This document shows, piece by piece, positions 35,649 to 44,558 of a stretch of DNA of 64,000 nt. The stretch lies in contig NZ_CP096567.1 in assembly GCF_023221595.1 (NCBI RefSeq), positions 310,001-374,000 of the forward strand. The letters are read 5' to 3'. Below the pieces are notes generated by a model. That model was not told the DNA's origin. It saw only the letters and a list, made by a program, of their open reading frames with translations, and made no database searches. The first letter of the stretch is position 1. Each line of letters opens with the position of its first letter. Source of the DNA: Rhodococcus qingshengii JCM 15477 (GTDB lineage: Bacteria; Actinomycetota; Actinomycetes; Mycobacteriales; Mycobacteriaceae). The position numbers and the translations under genes are program-made.

Positions 35649-36501
35649 TCAGTTGCCGTCGATGCCCAGAGCGCGGCGAGTAGACGCACCCAGAAGTCGC
35701 CCGGCGTTCTGTGCCGATTCGGTGTCCAGACGGTCGGAGAACACTTCAGGTCCAGCGGTGCCGACCGATCGACGTTTCTGGACGACCTCGAGCACACTCT
35801 CCAGGTCGAGGCTTCCTTGACCCGGGAGATCGCGGGTGTGCAAGGTCAACTCCACGAGATCCGCACCGTCCGGTGCCTGGAAGCCGTCGGCGAGTTGCAG
35901 ATTGACCGTGACGTCTTCGTCGATACCAGCCAGGAGGGCTAGGTCTTGCCCGCTGTGCGCGAAATGCCAGGTGTCCAGCAATCAAGCCGCTGTTGGGCTT
36001 TTGTGCGCGCTCGACGATGTTCCAGGCTGCGGCCAGGTCGGGAACGCCCCAGAACGGCATGAACTCGAGGTTGACGGGGATTTCGCGTGTCAGCGCGGCA
36101 TCGCACAGGTCGGCGAAACCTCGTACCAGAGTGTCCGTGGGCACGGTATCGTGATCGAATACCGCAACGGCGAGCAGGGAGCGGAGGTCGAGTGCGTCGA
36201 CCAGTTCCAAGCACTGCTCGACGGTGAAATCGAAACGCGCGACCAGCGCGTCGTCTGCACCACTGGGAACGCGGATCGGTGCCCAACCTGTAACGGTGTC
36301 CAGGTGCAGTCCGATGCCTCTGTCGTCGGCTGCCTTCTTCACGCCCGTAGCGCCGAGGCCGCTGTTGATTGCCGTCAGGAATGCGGCGGGTGTCAGTGCC
36401 AGTGAATCGAATCCGGCTTCGGCTGTTGCTTCGAGTTGTTCGCGGTAGGTCAGGGTGCGTACGCTGCCCTCCCACATGATCAGCTCGGTGGGGGTAGTCA
36501 T
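35649..36501 (-). pseudogene. Sugar phosphate isomerase/epimerase-like TIM-barrel gene with frameshift
   Basis: ATG 36501 follows GGAGG. Frame 1 reads TYREQLEATAEAGFDSLALT, VNLEFMPFWGVPDLAAAWNI and NSGL; a single extra A near 35980 (plus strand) shifts it, after which LDTWHFAHSGQDLALLAGI and VELTLHTRDLPGQGSLDL continue to a stop at 35649. The metal-site pattern (Glu in NLEFMPF, Asp-His in LDTWHF) is that of the AP-endonuclease-2/xylose-isomerase-like TIM barrel. About 283 residues if intact. Confidence 0.82.
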
Positions 36502-36558
36502 GGATTCCTCCAATATTGTTGCAAATCAGTGGTTTTGGATGTGGTTCAGATGAGTCGA

Positions 36559-37800
36559 TCAGGACGAAGATGTCGGCAGTCGGTCGGTGCGGCGACCGGG
36601 AACGATTGCCGCGCGACGCCCGGCGAACGCGAGAGCGAAGACGACGACGATCACTGCCAGTGCCGCCCACGGGAACAATCCGGGGCCGGCGTTGTCGAGA
36701 AGGATTCCGCCGGTCGTCCCCGCGCTGAAGATCGCGAGGTTCGCGGCCGTGGTCAACATGGAGTTGGCTACGTCTGCGTCGGGTCCGGTGGCGTCCGACA
36801 CTGCTGTCTGTAGCAGGGTCGATGCTCCGGCAAAGGTTCCGCCCCACAGGATCACGGCGACAAGTAGCACCAGGGTGTTTCCGCCTGCCAGGCCGAGGGC
36901 CAGTGTTCCGGCGGCAAATGCGGTCAAGCTGAGCAGCACCATCTTGCGCAGTGCCCGGTCGATGATCGAGCCGGTGAGCACGATACCGCCGACGGATGCG
37001 AAGCCGAAGACGAGAAGGGCGACGTCGACCCGTAATCCGGCGTCGACGGAGGTCAGGAAGGGCGCGATGTAGGTGTACAGCATGTTGTGCGCGAGAAACC
37101 ATCCGAACACGATGCACAGTATGATCGCGACACCGGGGACTGTGACAACGCGTTGGAGCGGTGTGCGGGTCTGCTGTTCCTGCCCGGGGGCGTCAGGAAC
37201 GGCGCCGACGATCCAGACGAGGAGAATCGCGGAGAAGACGGCCAAGATCGTGAATGCCCAGCGCCACCCGAGCGCCGATCCGAGGTAGGTCCCCAGTGGT
37301 GTGCCGATGGAGAACGCAATTGTCGTGCCGGCCATCGCGATGGCGAGTGCTTTTCCAGTCTTCGCTGCTGGAGTGATCTTCCGGGTGTAGCCGGCGAGCA
37401 TGCCCCACAGCACACCGGAAAATGCTCCGGCGACGAATCGTGCGACCAACGTAACGGTGAACGAGTCGACGACCGCGGTGATGGTGTTCGCGAGGAGCAT
37501 CCCCGTAACGACTGCCAGCAGGATCGGTTTTCTCCGCAAACCTCGCGTAAGAGTGATGGCCGGAATCGCAGCGATGACAGCACCCAGCGCATACACGCTC
37601 ACCATCTGACCGGCTGCGGATTCACTGATGGTCAGTCCCGAGGAGATCTGTAAGAGCAGTCCGGCGGGAAGTGTCTCGGTGACGATGGCGAGGAATGCCG
37701 TCGCAGTCAGAGGGAGAAGCGCTGCAAGTGGCAGAGTGGTGGCTCGGGCGTCAGACCCGGGAATACTGTCAGAGCGTGGTGCTTGACGCGGAATAGTCAT
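36559..37800 (-). CDS. MFS transporter (DHA1, AraJ/Cmx-like drug exporter)
   Basis: 413 residues from ATG 37800, which has AAGGAC just upstream. Twelve hydrophobic segments are apparent, with the MFS motif region GAVIAAIPAITLTRGLRRKP between helices 2 and 3 and the antiporter-type segment IGTPLGTYLGSALGWRWAF in helix 5. Likely a proton-driven exporter of small molecules in the cytoplasmic membrane. The reading frame is continuous with a P-type ATPase fragment upstream (to 38472), but the internal start makes an independent protein likely. Confidence 0.85.
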   Translation of the reverse strand: MTIPRQAPRSDSIPGSDARATTLPLAALLPLTATAFLAIVTETLPAGLLLQISSGLTISESAAGQMVSVYALGAVIAAIPAITLTRGLRRKPILLAVVTGMLLANTITAVVDSFTVTLVARFVAGAFSGVLWGMLAGYTRKITPAAKTGKALAIAMAGTTIAFSIGTPLGTYLGSALGWRWAFTILAVFSAILLVWIVGAVPDAPGQEQQTRTPLQRVVTVPGVAIILCIVFGWFLAHNMLYTYIAPFLTSVDAGLRVDVALLVFGFASVGGIVLTGSIIDRALRKMVLLSLTAFAAGTLALGLAGGNTLVLLVAVILWGGTFAGASTLLQTAVSDATGPDADVANSMLTTAANLAIFSAGTTGGILLDNAGPGLFPWAALAVIVVVFALAFAGRRAAIVPGRRTDRLPTSSS

Positions 37801-38472
37801 TGTCGTCCTTGGGCAGATGAATGGTGCCCCGGTCACTTTCGTGGACAAAGCGGAAAGCGGGATGGGGCTGTAAGGTAACGGAGACAACGATTTCGGTGCT
37901 GGAAGCGACTCTCCGCTGAGCATGCTCTCGTCGCACTCGAGTCCGTTGACGGCAATCAGCCGCAGGTCCGCGGGAACCACCGACCCCAAAGTGAGGCGAA
38001 GGATGTCGCCGAGTACCAGATCGGCGACGTCGACCTCCGTCGCGGATCCGTCTCGTAGTGTCACCGCCGTGTGCCGTACCTGCGAATGGAGCGCTGCACT
38101 CGCCCGCTCCGCCCGGTATTCGTTGGTGAATCCGAGCCCGATGCTCGCCGTCAAGATGATGCCGATGATGACGGCATCGTTTCGGTCGCCCAAGAAGAAC
38201 GAGATGACCGCAGTGACAGCGAGGAGCGCAAGGATCGCGCTTTTCAGTTGACGGGCCAGGACCGCGGTGGCACTGACGCGATGCGAGCGGACGGCATTGG
38301 GGCCGTACTCGGCGAGCCGCCGTGATGCTTCTGCGCTAGTCAATCCAGCCGAGGTGGTATCCAACAACGCGAGTACGTCCGCGAACTCGGCGACGGACGC
38401 CTCAGCCGCACCGTATTCGTCGGGCGCCTTCGACGGATCGAGCGAGGTAACAGGTAACGCGGACCGGCTCAT
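37801..38472 (-). pseudogene. P-type cation ATPase, N-terminal fragment fused in frame to MFS
   Basis: About 224 codons from ATG 38472, which overlaps the stop of the alcohol dehydrogenase (ATGA). Reads TSAEASRRLAEYGPNAVRSH (cation-ATPase N-domain), membrane helices (LALLAVTAVISFFLGDRNDA), and the actuator-domain motif DESMLSGESLPAPKS. It stops there: the phosphorylation site DKTGT and everything after are missing, and about 40 junk codons lead into the MFS start. Closest in type to CtpF/MgtA-like pumps; non-functional as a pump. Probably made by a deletion. Confidence 0.82.
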
Positions 38473-39530
38473 CAGTACACCAGCACCGCAGCACCGGTGA
38501 CACGATCGTCAGCCAGGTCCATGAGCGCGCGATCCGCGTCGGCGAGCGGATACCGCTGCACCCTGACATCCAGATGATGGTGGCCCGCAAAATCAAGGAA
38601 CTCGACGGCATCGACGCGGGTGTTGGCTGTCACCGAGCGCACTTGACGTTCGTAGAAGAGGTGCCGCTGATAGTTCATCGGCGGGATGTTCGACAGGTGA
38701 ATACCGGCGATCGACAGAACACCCCCTCGATCCAAGGACTCGAGCGCAACAGGAACCAGGTCGCCGACAGGGGCGAACAGAATCGACGCATCGAGCGGCA
38801 CGGGCGGTCGATCGTGCGAGCCTTGAACGGAGGCCACGCCCAACTCGAGTGCGAGTGTGCGCGCCGAAGGACTGCGCGTCATCACGTGCACTTCGCATCC
38901 TCGTGCCATCGCGATCTGCGCCGCCAGATGCCCGCTACCTCCGAAACCGTAGATACCCAGACGCCCACCTTCGGGCAGATCGGTGCGTTCGAGAGCGCGG
39001 AAGCCGATGATGCCAGCACATAACAACGGCGCCAACTCGACGTCGCTGTAGCCCGAAGGCAACGCAAGCGCGAATGCTGCAGCAACGGAAATGTATTCGG
39101 CGTATCCGCCGTCGACGTCCCAGCCCGTGTACGTGGAATTCGGGCACAGATTTTCGGCCCCCCGCACACAGAAACGGCAGCTGCCACATGTGGAGTGCAG
39201 CCATGGCACCCCGACTCGATCACCGAATGCGAATCCGGATACAGAAGCTCCCACTTCCTCGACCAACCCGACGACCTCGTGACCGGGGACCACACCGGAT
39301 TTGTGGATGGGGAGGTCCCCTTCACTGACGTGAAGATCGGTCCGGCAGACCCCGCACGCGACGACTCTGACGAGAAGCTCGTCAGGCAGAATCGTGGGCC
39401 GCGGAATGCGCCCGAACGTCATAGGGTGCGCATGGATCGACGTGGGTTCAAGGACGCGCCAACCCAGCATCGTGGCCGGCCCAGACGCCGACGTGTCGGC
39501 GCGTTCAGTTCCCGCTCGCGCTCTGTCCAT
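38472..39530 (-). CDS. Zinc-dependent alcohol dehydrogenase
   Basis: 352 residues. Catalytic zinc site [15 protein letters not shown] and [13 protein letters not shown], structural-zinc lobe [15 protein letters not shown] with four cysteines, and NAD-binding [19 protein letters not shown]. Start at 39530 may be long; MLGWRVLEP (about 20 codons in) is another candidate. Zinc alcohol dehydrogenases next to P-type ATPase genes are a recurring part of DosR-type dormancy regulons, and a devR/devS pair lies 9 kb away. Confidence 0.9.
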   Translation of the reverse strand: MDRARAGTERADTSASGPATMLGWRVLEPTSIHAHPMTFGRIPRPTILPDELLVRVVACGVCRTDLHVSEGDLPIHKSGVVPGHEVVGLVEEVGASVSGFAFGDRVGVPWLHSTCGSCRFCVRGAENLCPNSTYTGWDVDGGYAEYISVAAAFALALPSGYSDVELAPLLCAGIIGFRALERTDLPEGGRLGIYGFGGSGHLAAQIAMARGCEVHVMTRSPSARTLALELGVASVQGSHDRPPVPLDASILFAPVGDLVPVALESLDRGGVLSIAGIHLSNIPPMNYQRHLFYERQVRSVTANTRVDAVEFLDFAGHHHLDVRVQRYPLADADRALMDLADDRVTGAAVLVY

Positions 39531-39858
39531 CCTGTGATGATCGCCGGTTCAGCGACCCGACCATAGGGTCACTGGTCACCACGACGACCAGCGGGGCCGA
39601 GTGGTGCGGACTGCCGAAAGACCCTGCCACTGCGAGTAGGTGCCCACGGTCTGGGCGAAGGTCATCATCAGTTCGAGAGCCCCGAGCTCACTAGTGCTGT
39701 GCGGCGCTCGACATCTGCATCCGTAAAGAACTGCCCCGCAGGTACAAAGACTCTACGCACGCGATATGCCGTCCTCGACACTGATGACGGGTAGTCGATC
39801 GGCTACCCGGCGCCCCGATATCGCACCGCGTCCACATCGTGCGTTGGTACAGAACGGA
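39531..39858. other. Divergent intergenic region with candidate regulatory repeats
   Basis: No gene seen in these 328 bases. It separates the alcohol dehydrogenase from the DUF4342 gene. It contains TAGGGTCACTGGTCACCAC (about 39564-39582), an imperfect relative of the GGGNC...GNCC DosR-type pattern, and GGGTAGTCGATCGGCTACCC near 39789, an inverted repeat. Either could be a regulator site; neither is proven. Confidence 0.4.
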
Positions 39859-40167
39859 ATGTCGACTATGCAGGAACAGGGAAATTCAGTAAACGGATCC
39901 ATGGGCGCCGCTCCTCCTACGAACAGCTTCCAGGTTCAGGGAGCTGAGGTCACTGATGCGGTGAAAAAGCTGCTACATGATGGCAACGTCCGAAGAATTG
40001 TGGTGAAAAACGACCATGACCACACTATTTTCGAGATTCCGGTCACGGTTGGCGTCGTGGTCGCCATAGCGGCACCTGTTCTGGTCGCAGTTGCTGCCGT
40101 CGCCGCTGTGGTGAAGGACTGTCGAATCGAGGTTCATCGCGAGACCGAAGAGATACCGGTCTCCTGA
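39859..40167 (+). CDS. DUF4342 small membrane-associated protein
   Basis: 102 residues from ATG 39859. The pattern VQGAEVTDAVKKLLHDGNVR, RIVVKNDHDHTIFEIPVTVG, one hydrophobic segment (VVVAIAAPVLVAVAAVAAVV) and a charged end matches DUF4342, a family of unknown function. Proposed topology: cytoplasmic N-terminal helix and strand region with one membrane helix near the C-terminus. Neighbours suggest a stress-induced role. Confidence 0.85.
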   Translation: MSTMQEQGNSVNGSMGAAPPTNSFQVQGAEVTDAVKKLLHDGNVRRIVVKNDHDHTIFEIPVTVGVVVAIAAPVLVAVAAVAAVVKDCRIEVHRETEEIPVS

Positions 40168-40409
40168 CAGCGTTGCCGATTACCACAGACCCTGTCCGCT
40201 CCCTCAGTTCATCCCTCCGACGAAGGAACCCATATGCGTAGGCTTACAGCAACTCCGGGAGCCGAGGGGATGCGCGATCGCAGCCCGCAATTTCACGTGA
40301 GTGCCAGCGATGAGGAACGCGAGGCCGCGGCCTGTGCGACCGATACATGGCCCGGAACGATCTGCACCGCACCGACAGCGTCTGCGCAACCGAATTCTGG
40401 TAGGCCGTG

Positions 40410-41357
40410 ATGAGCCACACGATCGAAGTTCGAGAGCTCAGCAAGAGCTACGGCGACAAGCTTGTGATCGACAACCTGTCTTTCGAAGTCGAATCCGGTT
40501 CAGTGACAGGGTTTCTCGGACCGAACGGGTCAGGCAAGTCCACCACGATGCGATTGATCGTCGGGCTCGACTACCCAAGTCATGGACACGCCCACATCAA
40601 CGGCCTGAACTACACCCAGCTCCGTCAGCCCTTGCGTGAAGTCGGCACACTCTTGGATTCCGAGGCTGTTCACCCAGGTCGATCGGCGTACAACCATCTG
40701 CTCTATCTCGCTCAAACACAGTCTATTTCGAGGCACCGTATCGATGAGGTCCTCGATCTCGTCGGCCTCCGTGACGTCGAGGGAGAACGTGCGGGTTCCT
40801 TTTCGCTCGGTATGCGCAAACGTTTGGGAATCGCAGCAGCACTCTTGGGGGATCCGACGACCTTCATCATGGATGAACCGATCAACGGATTGGATCCAGA
40901 CGGCATCTTCTGGATGCGCTCCATGATGAGGCACCTCGCAAGCGAGGGAAGAACTGTGTTCGTCTCCAGCCATCTCATGGGCGAAATGGCGCAAACCGCT
41001 GACAACCTCGTCGTGATCGATCACGGAAAACTGATAGCACAGTGCACCACCAAGGAATTGGTCGCTCGAAGCAGCCACACCTCGGTGTTGGTGAGGTCAT
41101 CCGATTCGCCGGCACTCGTCGAACGTATCGCCTCGGCCGGCGGGCATACCGGCGCGCGTGATGACGGCGCACTCACCGTGCGTGATATTTCCGCTCAGCG
41201 TGTCGGCGAACTCGCCAATCAGCATCACATCGCGATCTACGAGCTGACACCGGAAGTGGCTACGTTGGAGGAAGCGTTCATGAACCTCACCCACCCTGCA
41301 ATGACGCCCCACGAGCGGTCGCTGATGCCTCTCGCCACAGAAAGCGCCGCGAGATGA
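40410..41357 (+). CDS. ABC transporter ATP-binding protein
   Basis: 315 residues from ATG 40410 (a GTG one codon earlier is possible). Walker A LGPNGSGKSTTM, signature FSLGMRKRLGIAAALLG, Walker B TFIMDEPINGLDPDG and H-loop VSSHLMGEM. The C-terminal 80 residues form the extension usual in BcrA/NatA-type exporters. It overlaps the permease gene by ATGA. Probably exports lipid, peptide or drug substrates; the target is unknown. Confidence 0.93.
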   Translation: MSHTIEVRELSKSYGDKLVIDNLSFEVESGSVTGFLGPNGSGKSTTMRLIVGLDYPSHGHAHINGLNYTQLRQPLREVGTLLDSEAVHPGRSAYNHLLYLAQTQSISRHRIDEVLDLVGLRDVEGERAGSFSLGMRKRLGIAAALLGDPTTFIMDEPINGLDPDGIFWMRSMMRHLASEGRTVFVSSHLMGEMAQTADNLVVIDHGKLIAQCTTKELVARSSHTSVLVRSSDSPALVERIASAGGHTGARDDGALTVRDISAQRVGELANQHHIAIYELTPEVATLEEAFMNLTHPAMTPHERSLMPLATESAAR

Positions 41358-42193
41358 GTATCTCCGCGTTCCATGACGAACCCGCTGCGCCTGCGCAGCA
41401 CCTCAGCAGCCTGAATTTTGTGGGATTGCTGAAATCGGAGTGGACCAAACTCGTATCGCTCCGCTCGGCGATCTGGTCCCTGTCGCTGCTGGTTGTCGTC
41501 ACTGTCGGTTTCACTGCGCTGTTCACGTGGTTTACCGTGGCGTACTGGGACAGAGTCGATCCGCTGGCCCAAATGCAGATTGTGGCCGACCCTACTCGCC
41601 AGATTCTCGGCGCCGGTTTTCAGCTCGGACAGCTGGCGGTGTGTGTCCTCGGCGTTCTCGTCATGACCAGCGAGTATGCCAGCGGAACGATCAGAGCGAG
41701 CCTGCTGGCGGTTCCTGCGCGGATACCGGTCCTGGCCGCCAAGTCCGGACTGTTCATGGTTGTGGTCTTCGTGGTCGGCGAGCTCGCGGCCTTTCCGGCG
41801 TTCTTTGTCGGATCGGCGGTGATGGGGTCGCGTGTGTCGGTGTCGTTGGGTGATCCGGGTGTCCTGCGAGCCGTAGTCGGTGCGGGTCTGTACCTTTCGG
41901 TGCTGGGAGTGATAGCGATCGCGATCGGCGCTCTCGTCCGCCACACAGCGGGAGCCGTCACCGGCATCATCGGTTTCGTTCTCGTTTTGGCGCCCCTTGC
42001 TCAGCTGCTGCCCGGCAGTATCGGGCAGCACGTCCACGCCTATTTACCCTCGCAGGCCGGGAGCTTGATCGCCTCACCGAAGCAAGCCCCCGGAGATCTG
42101 CTCTCGGCATGGCAAGGTTTCGGCGTCGCGGTGATCTGGACCGTACTCTTGATCGGCTTCGCCGGTTACATGCTCAGACGTCGAGACGCGTAG
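41354..42193 (+). CDS. ABC-2 type permease
   Basis: 279 residues with six predicted membrane helices (first IWSLSLLVVVTVGFTALFTW, last IWTVLLIGFAGYML) and the conserved loop GVLVMTSEYASGTIRASLLA of ABC-2 permeases. Forms a half- or full-transporter with the overlapping ATP-binding protein in the cytoplasmic membrane. Confidence 0.9.
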   Translation: MSISAFHDEPAAPAQHLSSLNFVGLLKSEWTKLVSLRSAIWSLSLLVVVTVGFTALFTWFTVAYWDRVDPLAQMQIVADPTRQILGAGFQLGQLAVCVLGVLVMTSEYASGTIRASLLAVPARIPVLAAKSGLFMVVVFVVGELAAFPAFFVGSAVMGSRVSVSLGDPGVLRAVVGAGLYLSVLGVIAIAIGALVRHTAGAVTGIIGFVLVLAPLAQLLPGSIGQHVHAYLPSQAGSLIASPKQAPGDLLSAWQGFGVAVIWTVLLIGFAGYMLRRRDA

Positions 42194-42209
42194 ACCGCAC
42201 CCAAAACTG

Positions 42210-42524
42210 GTGTCGAACCGATTCGAAGACAAAACAATTGAGGCTCCCGTGACGACCATCGACCACAGTCCTGCACATGTGCTGCCAACCGTTGTGACCA
42301 CAGTATTCGCCGCCGACCCAGAAGCGCTCCACCCGCTTGCCTGGTCGAATGCCGCTTTCGCGGCAATCGGTGCAGTCGCGGATCCGACAACCACCTCTGC
42401 AGAGGCGTGGCCGAAAGTCGCGTCGACGACAGCGGGGTGCACAGGCGAGTTCGGTGCCCGAGGGGCCTGGAGCGAAACCAGCCGCGTCTCGGCTGGGCAG
42501 CACGAGGATGTGGGCGCGGAATGA
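42210..42524 (+). CDS. Hypothetical protein, about 104 residues
   Basis: Open from GTG 42210 (or GTG 42249) to TGA 42524, overlapping the next gene by ATGA. Alanine-rich (TTVFAADPEALHPLAWSNAA), no domain I recognise. The overlap with the SRPBCC gene and 16-base gap after the permease favour a real, co-transcribed gene, but composition alone does not prove coding. Confidence 0.5.
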   Translation: MSNRFEDKTIEAPVTTIDHSPAHVLPTVVTTVFAADPEALHPLAWSNAAFAAIGAVADPTTTSAEAWPKVASTTAGCTGEFGARGAWSETSRVSAGQHEDVGAE

Positions 42525-43156
42525 ATGAGGCTGCGGAATCGATCGGCGGTGCTGGTCTCATTGCTTTTCACATACTTGCATCGAGGCCGTTGCGTCGGTG
42601 GAGAATTGGCTGGGGTGCGACGGCATCGGAGATCGCAGAGACGCTTCCCGGGGATGAGTTCGTCCCGAACGCGTCATGGTCGTACACACACGCGATCACT
42701 GTCGATTCCGCAGCAGATCAGTTGTGGCCGTGGCTGATTCAAATAGGCCAACAACGTGCGGGTTTCTACAGCTATCGCGGACTGGAGAACATGGTGGGAT
42801 GTAACATCACGAGTGCGGCAGGTATCAATCCCGACTTCCAACTCCTCGAAGTGGGTGACAAGGTAGCTCTGCACCCGAAATCACCCCCTCTGACCGTGAC
42901 GATGATCAAACGCGGCACGACAATGGTTCTTCTCGGCGAAGGCCCAGACATAGCCGACCATGCTCTGTGGTCGTTCCATCTACGTCCCATAACCTCGGAC
43001 AGAACACGACTGATCGAGCGGGGGAGATACTCACATGGACAGTCATGGGCCAGCCGCCTTGCTTTCGGATGCTCGATCGTCGAACCGATAGGTTTCGTGA
43101 TGAGCAGGAAAATGTTGCACACACTCCGCGCGAACGCCGAAGCGATGCCACGCTAG
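42521..43156 (+). CDS. SRPBCC-family protein
   Basis: 211 residues from ATG 42521. WSYTHAITVDSAADQLWPWL and IQIGQQRAGFYSYRGLENMV are the family signature of the START-like (SRPBCC) proteins with a large ligand cavity; later DHALWSFHLRPITSDRTRLI and RGRYSH. A likely ligand-binding or lipid-handling protein, end of the ABC operon. Confidence 0.8.
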   Translation: MNEAAESIGGAGLIAFHILASRPLRRWRIGWGATASEIAETLPGDEFVPNASWSYTHAITVDSAADQLWPWLIQIGQQRAGFYSYRGLENMVGCNITSAAGINPDFQLLEVGDKVALHPKSPPLTVTMIKRGTTMVLLGEGPDIADHALWSFHLRPITSDRTRLIERGRYSHGQSWASRLAFGCSIVEPIGFVMSRKMLHTLRANAEAMPR

Positions 43157-43332
43157 ATCGAGCCGCTGCTGAGCTGGTACGGCCCTCGAACCTGTCGACG
43201 AGACGACATAGCAGGCAGGGCGCCGTCAGAGAGAGTGCCCTGCAGACTGGTCGCTGGCCCACCACCATCTTGGCAAGTGGCCGGCCAGCGGCGGTGTCGA
43301 CAGCTTTCCGGTTGCGAATCATGCGAGGGTGG

Positions 43333-43734
43333 TTACCCGCGGAATCGGGCAGCGATCACCTCGCGCGGGAACTGCGTCGGGCTCGGATACGCGATGACGA
43401 TTCTGATTCCGTCCGGGTCGCGTCCGTCGAGAAGCGTCAGCCCGTCGGACGTCGAGACTGATGCCGACGCGTCGTGCGCGCGCATCCGTTCCGCTATCTG
43501 TGTGAATTCGTCTTCGCTGTCGGTGGACCACATGATGTAGAGGACTCCGGTGATGCCGGCATCGACGGGGTGAAATGCAGACTTCGCGTGCATGTAGATG
43601 TGAAATCCGTCAGGGGTCAGGAGCAACGCCGAGTCCGGCGTGCGCAGGCCCGTAGTGCAGGAGAACACATCACGATAGAACTGCACAGAACGATCCAAGT
43701 CGCGTACATGCATCATCGACGACGACACCTTCAT
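43333..43734 (-). CDS. VOC-superfamily (glyoxalase-like) protein
   Basis: 133 residues from ATG 43734 (AAAGGGG upstream). The fold appears as SSSMMHVRDLDRSVQFYRDV, GFHIYMHAKS, LYIMWSTDSEDEFTQI and LLDGRDPDGIRIVIAYPS. The usual metal ligands are partly visible (His near residue 9). Function (lyase, resistance or ligand binding) cannot be chosen from sequence. Convergent with the SRPBCC gene. Confidence 0.82.
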   Translation of the reverse strand: MKVSSSMMHVRDLDRSVQFYRDVFSCTTGLRTPDSALLLTPDGFHIYMHAKSAFHPVDAGITGVLYIMWSTDSEDEFTQIAERMRAHDASASVSTSDGLTLLDGRDPDGIRIVIAYPSPTQFPREVIAARFRG

Positions 43735-44096
43735 CTCGGTCCCCTTTCTCGGACATGATCCACCAGCGGCAACTGCGGGCCACTGTCCTGTGTGAACCTT
43801 CCTTCGTTTCGCACCTGAGGACGTGAACACAGATTCTTTGCTTCGCCAACGGTGATCGAAAAAAATTGTGGCTCAATGTTTTTCGGATCGGCACCAAATG
43901 GACTGTCGCGCTTCCGCTCCGCGACGGCTCTCACCGCAACCCAGCGATATCGCGATCGTAGACACCGGTGAGCGCCTTTCGTAGGGTGGGCCAGTGCGTG
44001 GGTAAACGGATTGTGTTGCATGGCATGGGCGCTCGCACGCCAACGGGGGTGTGGGAGATGTCCATCCGGGATTCCTCATCGCCGTTCTGTCGTCGT
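43735..44096. other. Intergenic stretch, no gene seen
   Basis: About 360 bases upstream of the VOC gene. AT-rich part at 43850-43885 (GAAAAAAATTGTGGCTC) may hold its promoter. Short frames across it have no recognisable content. Confidence 0.4.
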
Positions 44097-44381
44097 TCAT
44101 CGCGTGACCGCCGTGTTTGTCCAGTGTGCTCGGTTGCTGCTTAAGTCGAGTAGGGCCGAAAGACCGCCATGGACACATACGCCCGGAAGTGCACCGCGGT
44201 TCCGGTGAAACACCGGTGTCGGCACCGCCGCACCAGTGGCAACATGCATGGCCGCACCGCCGAAGCAGCGGTGCACCTCATCGCTCTTACGGTGATGCCA
44301 GTGTTCTCCTGAGGCGATTCCGGCGAGAGATTCGACGATAGGCAGTGCGGAAATGGGAATCATAGGCAAATGGGCGGCCAT
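44097..44381 (-). CDS. Doubtful small ORF, 94 residues
   Basis: A minus-strand frame from ATG 44381: MAAHLPMIPISALPIVESLA and HRCFGGAAMHVATGAAVPTP. No domain is recognised and there is no clear ribosome site. It is the only fairly well-formed frame in an otherwise empty 800 bases; it might be a small gene of the dormancy island or noise. Confidence 0.3.
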   Translation of the reverse strand: MAAHLPMIPISALPIVESLAGIASGEHWHHRKSDEVHRCFGGAAMHVATGAAVPTPVFHRNRGALPGVCVHGGLSALLDLSSNRAHWTNTAVTR

Positions 44382-44425
44382 GACTGCAGGAAATCATGGG
44401 CCCGACCTTTTGGGGTGTTCAGCAT

Positions 44426-44445
44426 TCGGGGTCCTTCGACCTGCC
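44426..44445. promoter_or_regulatory. DosR-box-like palindrome upstream of alcohol dehydrogenase
   Basis: TCGGGGTCCTTCGACCTGCC fits a relaxed form (GGGNCNTTNGNCC) of the mycobacterial DosR box, 113 bases before the ATG at 44559. The dehydrogenase lies in the same island as a devR/devS pair. It differs from the strict consensus at some positions, so this is a prediction. Confidence 0.45.
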
Positions 44446-44558
44446 GGGGTGACCTCTGACCCTACTTGGGCTGTGCTTGGTCGCGGGAGCATCAGTAGGT
44501 GCGGCGCCGAGATCGGCCGTCGACTTTTCGAGTCCACCCCAATCTGAGGATGATCGCG

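Noticed and set aside
36559..38472. Treating the whole 637-residue frame as a genuine bifunctional transporter
   Set aside because: The ATPase part lacks the phosphorylation and nucleotide domains, and the MFS part has its own start with a good ribosome site.
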